Of a DNA stretch of 64,000 nucleotides, positions 17,453 through 26,196 are shown piece after piece (positions within the stretch are counted from its first letter, which is position 1; the number at the start of each line of letters is the position of its first letter). Under the pieces are notes generated by a model. It was not told where the DNA came from. It saw only the letters and a program-made list of their open reading frames with translations, and did not search any database. The stretch lies in the NCBI GenBank assembly GCA_963716925.1, contig CAVQUX010000010.1:806001-870000 (forward strand), in the 5' to 3' direction. Source of the DNA: DAISKN01 sp963716925. GTDB lineage: Bacteria > Acidobacteriota > Vicinamibacteria > Marinacidobacterales > SMYC01. The translations under genes and the position numbers were made by a program.

Positions 17453-20224
17453 ATGGCGACGACGAAGAAGGACGTATCTTTGATAGAGGATTCGGCGCCC
17501 TCGGCCCAGTCAGAGAACCCCGGGGGCGACCGCGCGCCCGCCGCCGGCCTTCATTTCGAGCGCCACTTCACCCGGCGCGGCGTCTCGCCTTACGACTCCG
17601 TCGAGTGGGAGATACGCGACGCCGTCATCCAGGACGAAAAAGGCGACAAGATCTTCGAGCAGAAGGCGGTCGAAGTCCCGAAGAGCTGGTCGCAGATGGC
17701 GACCAACATCGTGGCCTCGAAGTACTTCCATGGCTCTCTTGATAGCGGCGAGCGGGAGCGGAGCGCCCGCCAGCTCGTTTCCCGGGTGGTGGACACCATG
17801 ACCCGGTGGGGGGTCGACGGGAAGTATTTCGCCTCTACGGAAGACGCCATCACTTTCCGCGACGAGCTCACGTTCCTGCTGCTGAATCAGCACGCGTCCT
17901 TCAACTCCCCGGTCTGGTTCAACTGCGGCATCGAGAAGAAGCCGCAGTGCTCCGCCTGCTTCATCAACTCCGTCGAGGACACCATGGAGTCCATCCTCAC
18001 CCTGGCCAAGACCGAGGGGATGCTCTTCAAGTGGGGATCGGGCACGGGATCCAACCTCTCCAGCATCCGCAGCTCCAAAGAGCGGCTCTCGAGCGGCGGC
18101 ATCGCGAGCGGCCCCGTCTCGTTCATGAAGGGCTACGACGCCTTCGCCGGCGTGATCCGGAGCGGAGGCAAGACCCGGCGCGCCGCGAAGATGGTCATCC
18201 TCAACGTCGACCATCCCGACATCATCGAGTTCGTCGACTGCAAGCGGGTGGAAGAGCAGAAGGCCTGGACTCTGATCGACGCCGGCTACGACGGCTCGTT
18301 CAACGGCGAGGCCTACGCCTCCATCTTCTATCAGAACGCCAATCACAGCGTGCGGGTGACCGACGAGTTCATGAAGGCGGTGGAAGAGGACCGCGAGTGG
18401 GTGACTCCGGCGGTCGTGGGCGGCAAACCCCTCGGAAAGTACCGGGCGCGGGACATCCTTCGCAAGATCGCGGTATCCACCCACGTCTGCGGCGATCCAG
18501 GGATGCAGTACGACACCACCATCAACCGCTGGCACACGTCCAAGAACACGGCGCGCATCAACGCCTCGAACCCCTGCTCGGAGTACATGTATCTCGACGA
18601 CTCCGCGTGCAACCTCGCGTCGTTCAACCTAATGAAGTTCCTCACCCCCGACGGGCAGTTCGACGTACGCGGATTCAAGAAAGCGGTCGACGTGGTGATT
18701 ACCGCGATGGAGATCATCGTCGGCAACGCCAGCTACCCCACGGAGAGGATCGGAAGGAACTCCGAGGCCTTCCGTCCGCTCGGAATCGGCTATGCCAACC
18801 TGGGGGCGCTCCTGATGTATGAGGGAATTCCCTATGACAGCGACCGGGGACGGGACACCGCCGCCGCCATCACCGCGGTCATGACCGGTGAGGCCTACCA
18901 GCAGTCCGCGAGGATCGCCTCCCACCTCGGTCCGTTCGAGGGCTTCGCCGTCAACCGGAACCCGATGCTCGAAGTGATGGAGATGCACCGCGACGCCGTG
19001 AGTCAGATCGACCCGAACCGAGTCCAGGCCAATCTCTACCAGAGCGCTCGGGACGTGTGGCGCGAGACGGTCGAGCTCGGCAAGGAGCACGGCTACCGCA
19101 ACGGACAGGCCTCGGTTCTCGCGCCGACCGGAACCATCGGTCTCATGATGGATTGCGATACCACCGGGGTCGAGCCCGATCTGGCGCTGGTGAAGTACAA
19201 GAAGCTCGTGGGCGGCGGTCTGATGAAGATCGTGAACCAGACGGTGCCCGAAGCGCTGTCGCGCCTCGGCTATCCGGCGAACGAGGTCAGCGCCATCGTC
19301 GAGCACGTGCACGAGAAAGGTCTTATCGAGGGCGCGCCTTACATCCGCGAAGAGCACCTTCCGGTCTTCGACTGCGCCGTCCAGTCGCCCGGCGGCACCC
19401 GCTCCATCCACTACAAGGGCCACGTGAGGATGATGGCTGCGGTGCAGCCCTTCCTCTCCGGCGCCATCTCCAAGACGGTCAACATGCCCAAGGAGGCGAC
19501 CGTCGACGAGATCATGCAGACCTACATCGAAGCCTGGAAGCTCGGCCTCAAGGCCATCGCCATCTACCGCGACGGCTCCAAGAGGACCCAGCCGCTCAAC
19601 ACCAGCTCCGGCGCAGAGGCGGCGAAAGTCGCGGCGGTGAGCCGTCCGGTGCAGCGCAAGCTTCCGGTGGAACGAAGGGCGATCACCCACAAGTTCAACA
19701 TCGCGGGCCACGAGGGCTACATCACCGTCGGCATGTACGACGACGGAGCTCCCGGAGAAATCTTCATCAACATGTCGAAGGAGGGCTCGACGGTTTCCGG
19801 ACTCATGGACGCTTTCGCCCGGGCGATCTCCTACGCCCTGCAGTACGGCGTCCCCATCGAGGTTCTCGCCGACAAATTCGCCCACACCCGATTCGAGCCC
19901 TCGGGCTTCACCGGGAACGAGAACATCCCCTACGCCAAGTCGATCACCGACTACATCTTCCGGTGGCTGGCCCTGAAGTTCCTTTCTCCGGAGAAACAAG
20001 CGCTCGCGGGAATGACGGGAGAAGCGTCGCTCGTCGGCGCGATGGGAGGCGAGCAGGCCGCGGGGTTCTCGGAAGCGGCTCCCGAGCCGCGGCTCGCGAC
20101 TTCCACGTCTCCACCCCGCATGTTCGAGGACGCTCCGCCCTGCTCGACCTGCGGCTCGATCATGGTCCGGAACGGAAGCTGCTACAAATGCCTCAACTGC
20201 GGCGCGACGAGCGGTTGTTCCTGA
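17453..20224 (+). CDS. nrdJ: Adenosylcobalamin-dependent (class II) ribonucleotide reductase
   Basis: 923 residues, typical of the long bacterial NrdJ. It contains substrate and thiyl-site motifs NPCSEYMYLDDSACNLASF and APTGTIGLMMDCDTTG, the family's central YRDGSKRTQPLN, and a C-terminal zinc ribbon with CSTCG ... CYKCLNCG whose final Cys pair re-reduces the active site. It reduces NDPs to dNDPs using B12, independent of oxygen. Start ATG 17453 has GGAGG seven bases upstream. No intein or insertion is visible. No other RNR gene is in the window. Cytoplasmic. Confidence 0.97.
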   Translation: MATTKKDVSLIEDSAPSAQSENPGGDRAPAAGLHFERHFTRRGVSPYDSVEWEIRDAVIQDEKGDKIFEQKAVEVPKSWSQMATNIVASKYFHGSLDSGERERSARQLVSRVVDTMTRWGVDGKYFASTEDAITFRDELTFLLLNQHASFNSPVWFNCGIEKKPQCSACFINSVEDTMESILTLAKTEGMLFKWGSGTGSNLSSIRSSKERLSSGGIASGPVSFMKGYDAFAGVIRSGGKTRRAAKMVILNVDHPDIIEFVDCKRVEEQKAWTLIDAGYDGSFNGEAYASIFYQNANHSVRVTDEFMKAVEEDREWVTPAVVGGKPLGKYRARDILRKIAVSTHVCGDPGMQYDTTINRWHTSKNTARINASNPCSEYMYLDDSACNLASFNLMKFLTPDGQFDVRGFKKAVDVVITAMEIIVGNASYPTERIGRNSEAFRPLGIGYANLGALLMYEGIPYDSDRGRDTAAAITAVMTGEAYQQSARIASHLGPFEGFAVNRNPMLEVMEMHRDAVSQIDPNRVQANLYQSARDVWRETVELGKEHGYRNGQASVLAPTGTIGLMMDCDTTGVEPDLALVKYKKLVGGGLMKIVNQTVPEALSRLGYPANEVSAIVEHVHEKGLIEGAPYIREEHLPVFDCAVQSPGGTRSIHYKGHVRMMAAVQPFLSGAISKTVNMPKEATVDEIMQTYIEAWKLGLKAIAIYRDGSKRTQPLNTSSGAEAAKVAAVSRPVQRKLPVERRAITHKFNIAGHEGYITVGMYDDGAPGEIFINMSKEGSTVSGLMDAFARAISYALQYGVPIEVLADKFAHTRFEPSGFTGNENIPYAKSITDYIFRWLALKFLSPEKQALAGMTGEASLVGAMGGEQAAGFSEAAPEPRLATSTSPPRMFEDAPPCSTCGSIMVRNGSCYKCLNCGATSGCS

Positions 20225-20245
20225 TTCGAAAAGATCCACTATAAT
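20215..20245 (+). promoter_or_regulatory. Promoter between nrdJ and the E1-alpha gene
   Basis: A perfect TATAAT (20240-20245) lies 16 bases after the nrdJ stop, with TTGTTC (20215-20220) 19 bases upstream, a slightly long spacer. It could drive the small ORF at 20303 and the E1-alpha gene at 20490. Confidence 0.45.
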
Positions 20246-20302
20246 CCCCCGGCCTTTCGAGCGGGTTGCCGTTTCTCGCGCGCCGAATCGAGGAGGCTTC
20301 CC

Positions 20303-20488
20303 ATGACCGACCGGGTTTCGACCGTGGGGTGGATTCTTCGGTCCTGCGCTCTCGCGCGACCGCGGGCGGCTCGGGCCGCTCCGCGGATCCTGCAGGGCGA
20401 GGCGGTCTCGGCCTCGTCCCACGCCGTCGTTTTCCGTCTCTCGGGGACCGAAACCCGGATACGATTCCGATTCAGGATGGAGCCGTAG
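20303..20488 (+). CDS. Possible small protein upstream of E1-alpha (doubtful)
   Basis: 61 residues starting at ATG 20303 with a good GAGGAGG seven bases upstream. The stop TAG is one base before the E1-alpha ATG, so translation could be coupled. The sequence is Arg- and Ala-rich and not recognised. Its C-terminus (VVFRLSGTETRIRF) loosely resembles the phosphohexomutase C-terminal SGTE loop, so it could be a decayed remnant, but this may be chance. The RBS and position are the only real support for a gene. Confidence 0.3.
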   Translation: MTDRVSTVGWILRSCALARPRAARAAPRILQGEAVSASSHAVVFRLSGTETRIRFRFRMEP

Positions 20489-20489
20489 A

Positions 20490-21524
20490 ATGCGATACCC
20501 GTTCAAGCCGCTCCCCCCGGAGCTCGACGTCGCCGCCATCGATCCCGCCGGCCTGACCCTCACCGAGGAAGACCTCCTCCGGATGTACCGCGCGATGCGG
20601 CTCGCGCGCACCTTCGAGACGCGGCTCGCCGCCCTCTACCGTCAGGGCAGGATCATCGGCGCGGTGTACCTCGGGACCGGTCAGGAGGCGATCGCCGCCG
20701 GCGTCGCGAGCCTGATGGAGAAGGACGATATCTTCAACACCGTCTCCCGCAACCTTGCTTCCTGGTTCTACCGTGGAGTCGAGCCGAAGCACGTGCTCGC
20801 GCGATGGTTCGGGAAGGACGTTCCCCCCTCCCACGGCCGCGACCTGGGCCTGTTTCTCGCCGATCTCCCGCACTACGGCATCGCGCCTTTCCACAACGGC
20901 TCCATGGCCTCCTGGATACCCTCGGGGGCCGGCTTCGCGCTGGCGTTCAAGATGAAGCGTCAGCCGAACGTGTACATCGCCTTTACCGGCGACGGCGCCA
21001 CGAGTCCCGGCGACTTCTACGAGGGTTTGAGCCTCGCCTCGATCCACAAGCTCCCGCTGGTGGTCGTGGTGGAGAACAATCAGTTCGCCTATTCGACTCC
21101 CATCGACAAACAGATGCCGGTGGCGAAGGTCTCGGACCGCGCGCCGGCGTTCAACGTGTACAGCGACCTCGCCTTTGGAAACGACCTGTTCGGCGTCATC
21201 CGGACCGCGAAGAAGGCGATCGCGCACGCCAGGAGCGGGAAGGGCCCCGCGCTCATCGAGTTCCTCACGTTCCGCGTCCGCGGTCACGGCGAGCACGACG
21301 ACGCCTCTTACGTCTCCGAGGAAGGCCGGCGGTACTGGGAGGCTCGAGACCCGTTGAAGCTCTACCTCGCGTACCTCACGGGAAAGGGCGGCGTCGACAA
21401 GACGAAGATCGAAGCCGTCGACGTGGACTGCGCGGTCCTCGTCGACGAAGCCGTCCGCTACGCCGACGAGGTTCCGATGCCCAGGGCGGAGACGGTCACC
21501 GACCGCCTTTTCGCGCCCCGCTAG
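20490..21524 (+). CDS. E1 component alpha subunit of a 2-oxoacid dehydrogenase (pyruvate or branched-chain)
   Basis: 344 residues, full length for the alpha subunit of alpha2-beta2 E1 enzymes. The thiamine-diphosphate motif is FTGDGATSPGDFYEGL...VVENNQFA. The conserved N-terminal TGQEA and the phosphorylation-loop-like RVRGHGEHDD are present. E1 decarboxylates a 2-oxoacid and passes the acyl group to lipoyl-E2. An E1-beta, E2 or E3 gene would normally follow; here the next gene, mtaB, is convergent and overlaps it by 4 bases, so the partner must lie elsewhere. Branched-chain versus pyruvate specificity cannot be decided from sequence alone. Confidence 0.88.
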   Translation: MRYPFKPLPPELDVAAIDPAGLTLTEEDLLRMYRAMRLARTFETRLAALYRQGRIIGAVYLGTGQEAIAAGVASLMEKDDIFNTVSRNLASWFYRGVEPKHVLARWFGKDVPPSHGRDLGLFLADLPHYGIAPFHNGSMASWIPSGAGFALAFKMKRQPNVYIAFTGDGATSPGDFYEGLSLASIHKLPLVVVVENNQFAYSTPIDKQMPVAKVSDRAPAFNVYSDLAFGNDLFGVIRTAKKAIAHARSGKGPALIEFLTFRVRGHGEHDDASYVSEEGRRYWEARDPLKLYLAYLTGKGGVDKTKIEAVDVDCAVLVDEAVRYADEVPMPRAETVTDRLFAPR

Positions 21525-22807
21525 GTCAGCACTCCGAGGGCGAGCTCGGTTCCCGCCTCGGTCACCGTCACCCGGCGAAGCTGATTGCGAAGAGGCTCGG
21601 GCGAGGCCACGCCCACCCGCAGGTAGTTCCCGGTCAAACCCGTCCAGAGCCCGCTCTCGTCCTTCTGTTCGAAGAGCACGTCGACTCCTGTTCCGACGAA
21701 CTTCTCCCCGAAGGCGCGCCGTTTCGACGCCGACAGATCCCGCAGGCGCTGGCTCCGCTCCTTGATTTCCCCGGTGGGAACGTGTCCCGAGAGCCTCGCC
21801 GCCCTGGTCCCGTAGCGCTTGGAGTAGCTGAACACGTGGAAATAGGCGAAGGGGATGCTCTCCAGGAGCCGGTAGGTCCGCTCGAACGACTCCTCGGTCT
21901 CCCCCGGGAAGCCGACGATCACATCGGTGCCGATTCCTGCGTCCGGCACCTCCTCGAGAACGCCGTCGAGGAAAGCGCGATAGCTCTCCGCGGTGTAGCG
22001 GCGGTTCATGCCCGCGAGAACGTCGGAGTCCGCGCTCTGGATCGGGACGTGAAGGTAATGGCAGAGCTTCTCCGAGCGGGCCATTCTCGAGACCAGGGAG
22101 CGCTCGATGGTCGTGGGCTCGATCGACGTGATACGGATGCGCCGGAGCCCCGGGATCTCCTCGAGCTTTTCCACCATGCCGTCGAAGGTCGTGCTCTCGT
22201 ACTCGTAGCGGCCGATGTTGACGCCGGTGAGCACCAGCTCCTGGTAGCCCCGCTCCGCGAGCTCGCGCGCTTCCCTCAGGAGGTCGAAGAGCTTGCGGCT
22301 CCGCTCCCGTCCGCGGGTGAAGGGGATGATGCAGAAGGAGCAGAAGAAGTCGCAGCCGTCCTGGACCTTCAAGCTAGCCCGCGTCGTGTGGTAGCAGCCG
22401 GTGGCCGGTATCTCGAAGTCGGAGTCGTCGATGAGGTTCGAGTGGAGCACCACCGGATCGGGAAGCTTCCGCGGAGACTCGATGAGATCCGCGAACTTGT
22501 CCTTGTACTCGGTGCCCACGATCATGTCGATGCCCTCGATCTCGCGGAGCGCTTCGAGTCCGACCTGCGCGTAGCAGCCGGTGACCACCACGAAGGCGTC
22601 GGCCTGCCTCCGCAGAGCCTGGCGGATGGCGCTGCGGCAGCTCGCTTCTCCCCTCTCGGTGACCGAGCACGTATTGATGACCACCAGGTCCGACGGCTCT
22701 CCCCACTCGACGATGGAGTAGCCCTTCTTCTGGAACGCGCCCGCCCAGAGGGCCGCTTCCGTCTGGTTCAACCGGCAGCCGAGGGAATGGAACGACGCGG
22801 TGGGCAC
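21521..22807 (-). CDS. mtaB: tRNA (t6A37) methylthiotransferase MtaB
   Basis: 428 residues from GTG 22807, which has AAGGAG seven bases upstream; the longer ORF to 23305 is antisense to the response regulator. N-terminal UPF0004 domain starts SFHSLGCRLNQTEA (the CRLNQTE form separates MtaB from MiaB and RimO) with further Cys in VVINTCSVTERG and VVTGCYAQVG for the second 4Fe-4S cluster. The radical SAM cluster is CDFFCSFCIIPFTRGRERS. A C-terminal TRAM domain follows. It converts t6A to ms2t6A at position 37 of ANN-decoding tRNAs, stabilising codon pairing. Confidence 0.92.
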   Translation of the reverse strand: MPTASFHSLGCRLNQTEAALWAGAFQKKGYSIVEWGEPSDLVVINTCSVTERGEASCRSAIRQALRRQADAFVVVTGCYAQVGLEALREIEGIDMIVGTEYKDKFADLIESPRKLPDPVVLHSNLIDDSDFEIPATGCYHTTRASLKVQDGCDFFCSFCIIPFTRGRERSRKLFDLLREARELAERGYQELVLTGVNIGRYEYESTTFDGMVEKLEEIPGLRRIRITSIEPTTIERSLVSRMARSEKLCHYLHVPIQSADSDVLAGMNRRYTAESYRAFLDGVLEEVPDAGIGTDVIVGFPGETEESFERTYRLLESIPFAYFHVFSYSKRYGTRAARLSGHVPTGEIKERSQRLRDLSASKRRAFGEKFVGTGVDVLFEQKDESGLWTGLTGNYLRVGVASPEPLRNQLRRVTVTEAGTELALGVLT

Positions 22808-22882
22808 GCTATCTCCTTGAATCCGGAAGTATAGCAAAGCGCTTAAAGATCCGCGGGTCTCCGCCGATAACACCGGTGAGCC

Positions 22883-23713
22883 ATGCGCATCCTGGTCGCC
22901 GAGGACGATCCCACGTCGCGGAGGCTCCTCGAGGTGACTCTGGCCCGCGACGGCTACCAGCCGGTGTCGGCGTCGGACGGAGACGAGGCCTGGGAGCGGC
23001 TCCATGACGCGGACGCGCCGCGCCTCGCCATCCTGGACTGGATGATGCCGGGGCGGGACGGCATCGAGATCTGCCGCCAAATCCGCGGCGAGCCGCGCTC
23101 CTCGTACGTTTACCTGCTCCTGGTGACTACCAAGACCCGGACCGCGGACATCATCCACGGCCTCGAGGCCGGAGCCGACGACTATCTCACCAAGCCCTAC
23201 GACCCGCAGGAGCTCCGCTGCCGGATCAAGAGCGGCGAGCGGCTGCTCCGTCTCGAGGAAGCCCTGGCGGCGAAGGTGTCGGAGCTCTCGGATGCCCTGT
23301 CGCACGTGAAGCAGCTCCAGGGGCTCCTACCCATCTGCATGTTCTGCAAGAAGATTCGCGACGACTCCGACACCTGGCACCGGCTCGAGACGTATATCGA
23401 GAGGAACTCCGGGGCGCTCTTCAGCCACTCGCTTTGCGGCGACTGCCGGAGGGAGCACTACCCCGCGCCGGCGCTTACGGGGAATAGATCCTCCCGGTCT
23501 TTTTCCCGGCCGGGGGCGGGTCTCGCGCAACGCGTCCACAACTACCTCCGATTGTTCCGGAGTCGGCTCGCCCGAGGCGCGGCGAACGAGCGCCAGCACG
23601 TAACCGCAGGCCTCACAGGAGTCGACGTGCGACCGGACTCCGTCGGGGTCTCTCTCCAACTGCTCCAGCAGCCGCGCGGCGGTGAAATGAGACTCGTGCC
23701 CCATACTACCTGA
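22883..23713 (+). CDS. Response regulator with C-terminal Cys-rich 'LPICxxCKKIRDD' module
   Basis: ORF of 276 residues. Residues 1-125 are a receiver domain with acidic pocket EDD (7-9), phospho-acceptor Asp52 (AILDWMMPG) and Lys104 (LTKPYD). A coiled linker (130-148) leads to a Cys-rich module (LPICMFCKKIRDD ... SLCGDCRREHYP) common in regulators with no DNA-binding domain. Family members end soon after this module (about residue 195, base 23471). The last 80 residues overlap a possible minus-strand gene and look non-homologous; a one-base shift near 23465 would end the protein at a TAG near 23496. It is divergent from mtaB, 75 bases away. The cognate kinase is not in the window. Confidence 0.8.
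   Translation: MRILVAEDDPTSRRLLEVTLARDGYQPVSASDGDEAWERLHDADAPRLAILDWMMPGRDGIEICRQIRGEPRSSYVYLLLVTTKTRTADIIHGLEAGADDYLTKPYDPQELRCRIKSGERLLRLEEALAAKVSELSDALSHVKQLQGLLPICMFCKKIRDDSDTWHRLETYIERNSGALFSHSLCGDCRREHYPAPALTGNRSSRSFSRPGAGLAQRVHNYLRLFRSRLARGAANERQHVTAGLTGVDVRPDSVGVSLQLLQQPRGGEMRLVPHTT
23327..23704 (-). CDS. Possible zinc-finger (anti-sigma-like) small protein overlapping the response regulator
   Basis: 125 residues from ATG 23704. The first ~45 residues look like a zf-HC2 type module: HFTAARLLEQLERDPDGV then HVDSCEACGYV, i.e. H-x3-C-x2-C as in anti-sigma factors. The rest is basic and lies antisense to the response regulator's conserved Cys-rich module, so the true C-terminus may be earlier or the ORF may be partly a shadow. 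No ECF sigma gene is adjacent and the RBS is poor. Treat as a candidate only. Confidence 0.35.
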   Translation of the reverse strand: MGHESHFTAARLLEQLERDPDGVRSHVDSCEACGYVLALVRRASGEPTPEQSEVVVDALRETRPRPGKRPGGSIPRKRRRGVVLPPAVAAKRVAEERPGVPLDIRLEPVPGVGVVANLLAEHADG

Positions 23714-23791
23714 GACGACGAAGCGAGATCGAATCCTCCCTCCGTTCCGCGATTTTTCGCTATCATGCCCCAACCGAATCGGAGGATACGC

Positions 23792-25114
23792 ATGCGCCCG
23801 GCCGTTCTCGCTCTCTGTCTTCTCTCGCTTCTGCCGTTTGGCGACGCGAAAGCGCAATCCAGTCGGTCACGAACGAGACAGGAAAGAGAGTGGGACGTAA
23901 AGGCCGGCAAGATGGAGCGCTATCTCCTGCGCACGATGCGCAAGCACGGGGTCGACATGTGGATCCTCATGAGCCGGGAGAACCACCCCGACCCCATCCT
24001 CGATCTCTTCGGCGCCTACGGCGTTTCGGGCTGGTACGGCCACCGCAACGCCTACATCTTCCACGATGCGGGCCCGGGCGGCCTCGAGACCACGGTCATC
24101 GGGACCCATCTCAGCGACCACTTGAAGCGCTTCTACGGAACCATCGTCTCCTACGGAGAAGAAGGACTCGCCCATCACCTCGGGCCTTTCGTGCGCGAGC
24201 GGGATCCCAAGCAGATCGCGGTGAACCGGTCCCGGACCATTTCCATGGCCGACGGCCTCACCTCTTCGCTCGAGAGCTACCTGGTGGACGCCATTTCGCC
24301 CGTCTATGCCGGGAGACTCGTCTCCTCGGAGCCGATGGCCATCGACTACATCAGCTACCGCACCGACGAGGAGCTCGAGATCGAGCGCGAGGCGAGCTGG
24401 ATCACGTACCACATCCTCCGGCGGGCGTTCTCGAACGAGGTCATCACTCCCGGGAAGACCACTCTCATGGACGTCCACTGGTGGATCGTCGACGAGTGGA
24501 AGAGCCAGGACCTGGAGTTCAACTTTCCTCCGGGGCTCGATATCCAGCGACAGGGGGTGGAGGAAAGGATCGAGGACCCTCTCGACCCCGTCATCCAACC
24601 CGGCGACCTCCTCCACGTGGACTTCGGCGTGCGGCTCATGGGACTCGTCACCGATCAGCAGAAAATGGCCTACGTGCTGCGCCCGGGCGAGACGGAAGCC
24701 CCCGAAGGACTGCGCAAATCCTTCGCCCAATCCCGGCGCCTCGGCGAGATCATTCTCGAGGAGCTCGAGCCCGGCGTCCTGGGCCACGTCGTCAAGGAAC
24801 GATCGGAGGAGCGCGCCATCGGCGAAGGGATCCTCAACTCCGTCTATCCCCACGCGCAGGGAAACTGGGTTCACGACGCGGGAGCCTGGGGGAGCTTCGA
24901 CTGGCCCGAGCGCTACGGGCAGCATCCGCGGGAGCCGGTCCGCCAGCGGGAGATCTGGTCCATCGAGTACTCGACGTCCCTCGATCTTCCCGAATGGGGA
25001 GACCAGCGCATCTCGATGCTGCGCGAGGAGGACGCCTGGGTGGACGAGAAAGGCGTGGTCCGCTATTTCGCCGGACCCCAGGAGGAGCTTTGGCTCATCC
25101 GCACGGAGCGCTGA
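23792..25114 (+). CDS. Exported M24-family metallopeptidase (aminopeptidase P-like)
   Basis: 440 residues from ATG 23792, chosen for GGAGG upstream and an immediate signal peptide (MRPAVLALCLLSLLPFGDAKAQ). The C-terminal pita-bread domain shows the five metal ligands in order: Asp in LLHVDFGV, Asp in VTDQQK, His in NWVHDAG, Glu in SIEYST and Glu in REEDAWV. The N-terminal creatinase-like domain includes MWILMSRENHPDP. Prolidase/aminopeptidase P enzymes cleave at Xaa-Pro bonds; the substrate here is unproven. Periplasmic. It ends inside the start of the SIS gene, suggesting an operon. Confidence 0.88.
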   Translation: MRPAVLALCLLSLLPFGDAKAQSSRSRTRQEREWDVKAGKMERYLLRTMRKHGVDMWILMSRENHPDPILDLFGAYGVSGWYGHRNAYIFHDAGPGGLETTVIGTHLSDHLKRFYGTIVSYGEEGLAHHLGPFVRERDPKQIAVNRSRTISMADGLTSSLESYLVDAISPVYAGRLVSSEPMAIDYISYRTDEELEIEREASWITYHILRRAFSNEVITPGKTTLMDVHWWIVDEWKSQDLEFNFPPGLDIQRQGVEERIEDPLDPVIQPGDLLHVDFGVRLMGLVTDQQKMAYVLRPGETEAPEGLRKSFAQSRRLGEIILEELEPGVLGHVVKERSEERAIGEGILNSVYPHAQGNWVHDAGAWGSFDWPERYGQHPREPVRQREIWSIEYSTSLDLPEWGDQRISMLREEDAWVDEKGVVRYFAGPQEELWLIRTER

Positions 25115-26196
25115 AGCGACTCTCGGAGCTTCGCCGCGCCCCCGAGAGCGAGCAGCGAGAGCGCGGCTACGTCCACACTCTCCGCGAGATCCTTCAGCAG
25201 CCCGCGACCTGGGTCGAGACCGATGACCTCGTAGCTCGGAGCGGCGTTACTCTTTCCGGCGAAGGGCCCGTTCTTCTCACCGGCTCCGGAAGCTCGCACT
25301 TCATCGGCGAATCGCTCGAGCCGATTCTCGCGAGGTCCCTCCGCCGGCCCGTCCGGGCCGTGCCGGCCGGCGCTCTGCTGACCGACGGCCCCGGCTATGT
25401 CTTCGAGGGACCTCCGGGAACGCTCGTCTCTTTCGCGCGGTCCGGGGATAGTCCCGAGAGCTGCGGAGTCGTGGATTGGTTTCTCGAGCGGGCTCCCGAG
25501 TGGAGGCTGCTGCTTTTCACCTGCAACCGCGACGGGGCGCTCGCGACGCGCTACGGCGCGAGAGAGAACCTGTCCCTGATCCTGCTTCCCGATCGAACGA
25601 ACGACCGCTCCCTGGTGATGACCTCGAGCTTCACGAACCTCTGGCTCGCGGGCCGGATCCTCGCAGGCTCGCGCCCCGACGTCTCTTCGATCGCGCGTCG
25701 GGCCGAATCGATCCTCGAGGAAGACGCGGCATTCCTTTCCGAGCTCGGCGCGGGCGCATTCCGGAATTGCGTCTACCTCGGAAGCGGCGCGGGCTACGGG
25801 GCGGCTCGCGAGGCCGCGCTCAAGATGCTGGAGATGACCGACGGGGAAGTGCCCACGTTCGCCGAGTCGTTCCTGGGTCTGAGGCATGGTCCGATGTGCG
25901 CGCTTCGGGAGACGTCTCTCCTGGTGGGTTTTCTCTCGGCGGCGGAGCCGCGGCGCTCCTACGAGCGGGACCTCTTGAACGAGCTCTCCGCCAAGGACGT
26001 CCGACCCCGGACGCTTCTCGTCGGACCGGGAGGCGACATCGACTTCGACCTGGGCGACGACGACAGCGCCGTCCTGTTCGTCGTCGTGGGGCAGATCCTC
26101 GGCTTCTTTCGCTCCCTCGCGCTCGGCCTCCGGCCCGACGCCCCCTCGGCCAAAGGGGTCATCTCCCGCGTCGTCCGGCCCTTCGAGATCCATTGA
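25090..26196 (+). CDS. SIS-domain sugar isomerase (AgaS / tagatose-6-P ketose-aldose isomerase-like)
   Basis: 368 residues from TTG 25090. This start is supported by an ideal AGGAGGAGCT directly before it and overlaps the preceding stop by 25 bases; no ATG occurs until well inside the fold. It has two SIS domains: the first with LLTGSGSSHFIGESL and SFARSGDSPESC, the second with CVYLGSGAGYGAAREAALKMLEM. The ESFLGLRHGPM motif is typical of AgaS and GlmS isomerase domains. It probably isomerises or deaminates a (amino)sugar phosphate in the cytoplasm. It is coupled to the PfkB kinase that follows by an ATTGA overlap, fitting an amino-sugar or tagatose-type catabolic pair. Confidence 0.82.
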   Translation: MAHPHGALKRLSELRRAPESEQRERGYVHTLREILQQPATWVETDDLVARSGVTLSGEGPVLLTGSGSSHFIGESLEPILARSLRRPVRAVPAGALLTDGPGYVFEGPPGTLVSFARSGDSPESCGVVDWFLERAPEWRLLLFTCNRDGALATRYGARENLSLILLPDRTNDRSLVMTSSFTNLWLAGRILAGSRPDVSSIARRAESILEEDAAFLSELGAGAFRNCVYLGSGAGYGAAREAALKMLEMTDGEVPTFAESFLGLRHGPMCALRETSLLVGFLSAAEPRRSYERDLLNELSAKDVRPRTLLVGPGGDIDFDLGDDDSAVLFVVVGQILGFFRSLALGLRPDAPSAKGVISRVVRPFEIH

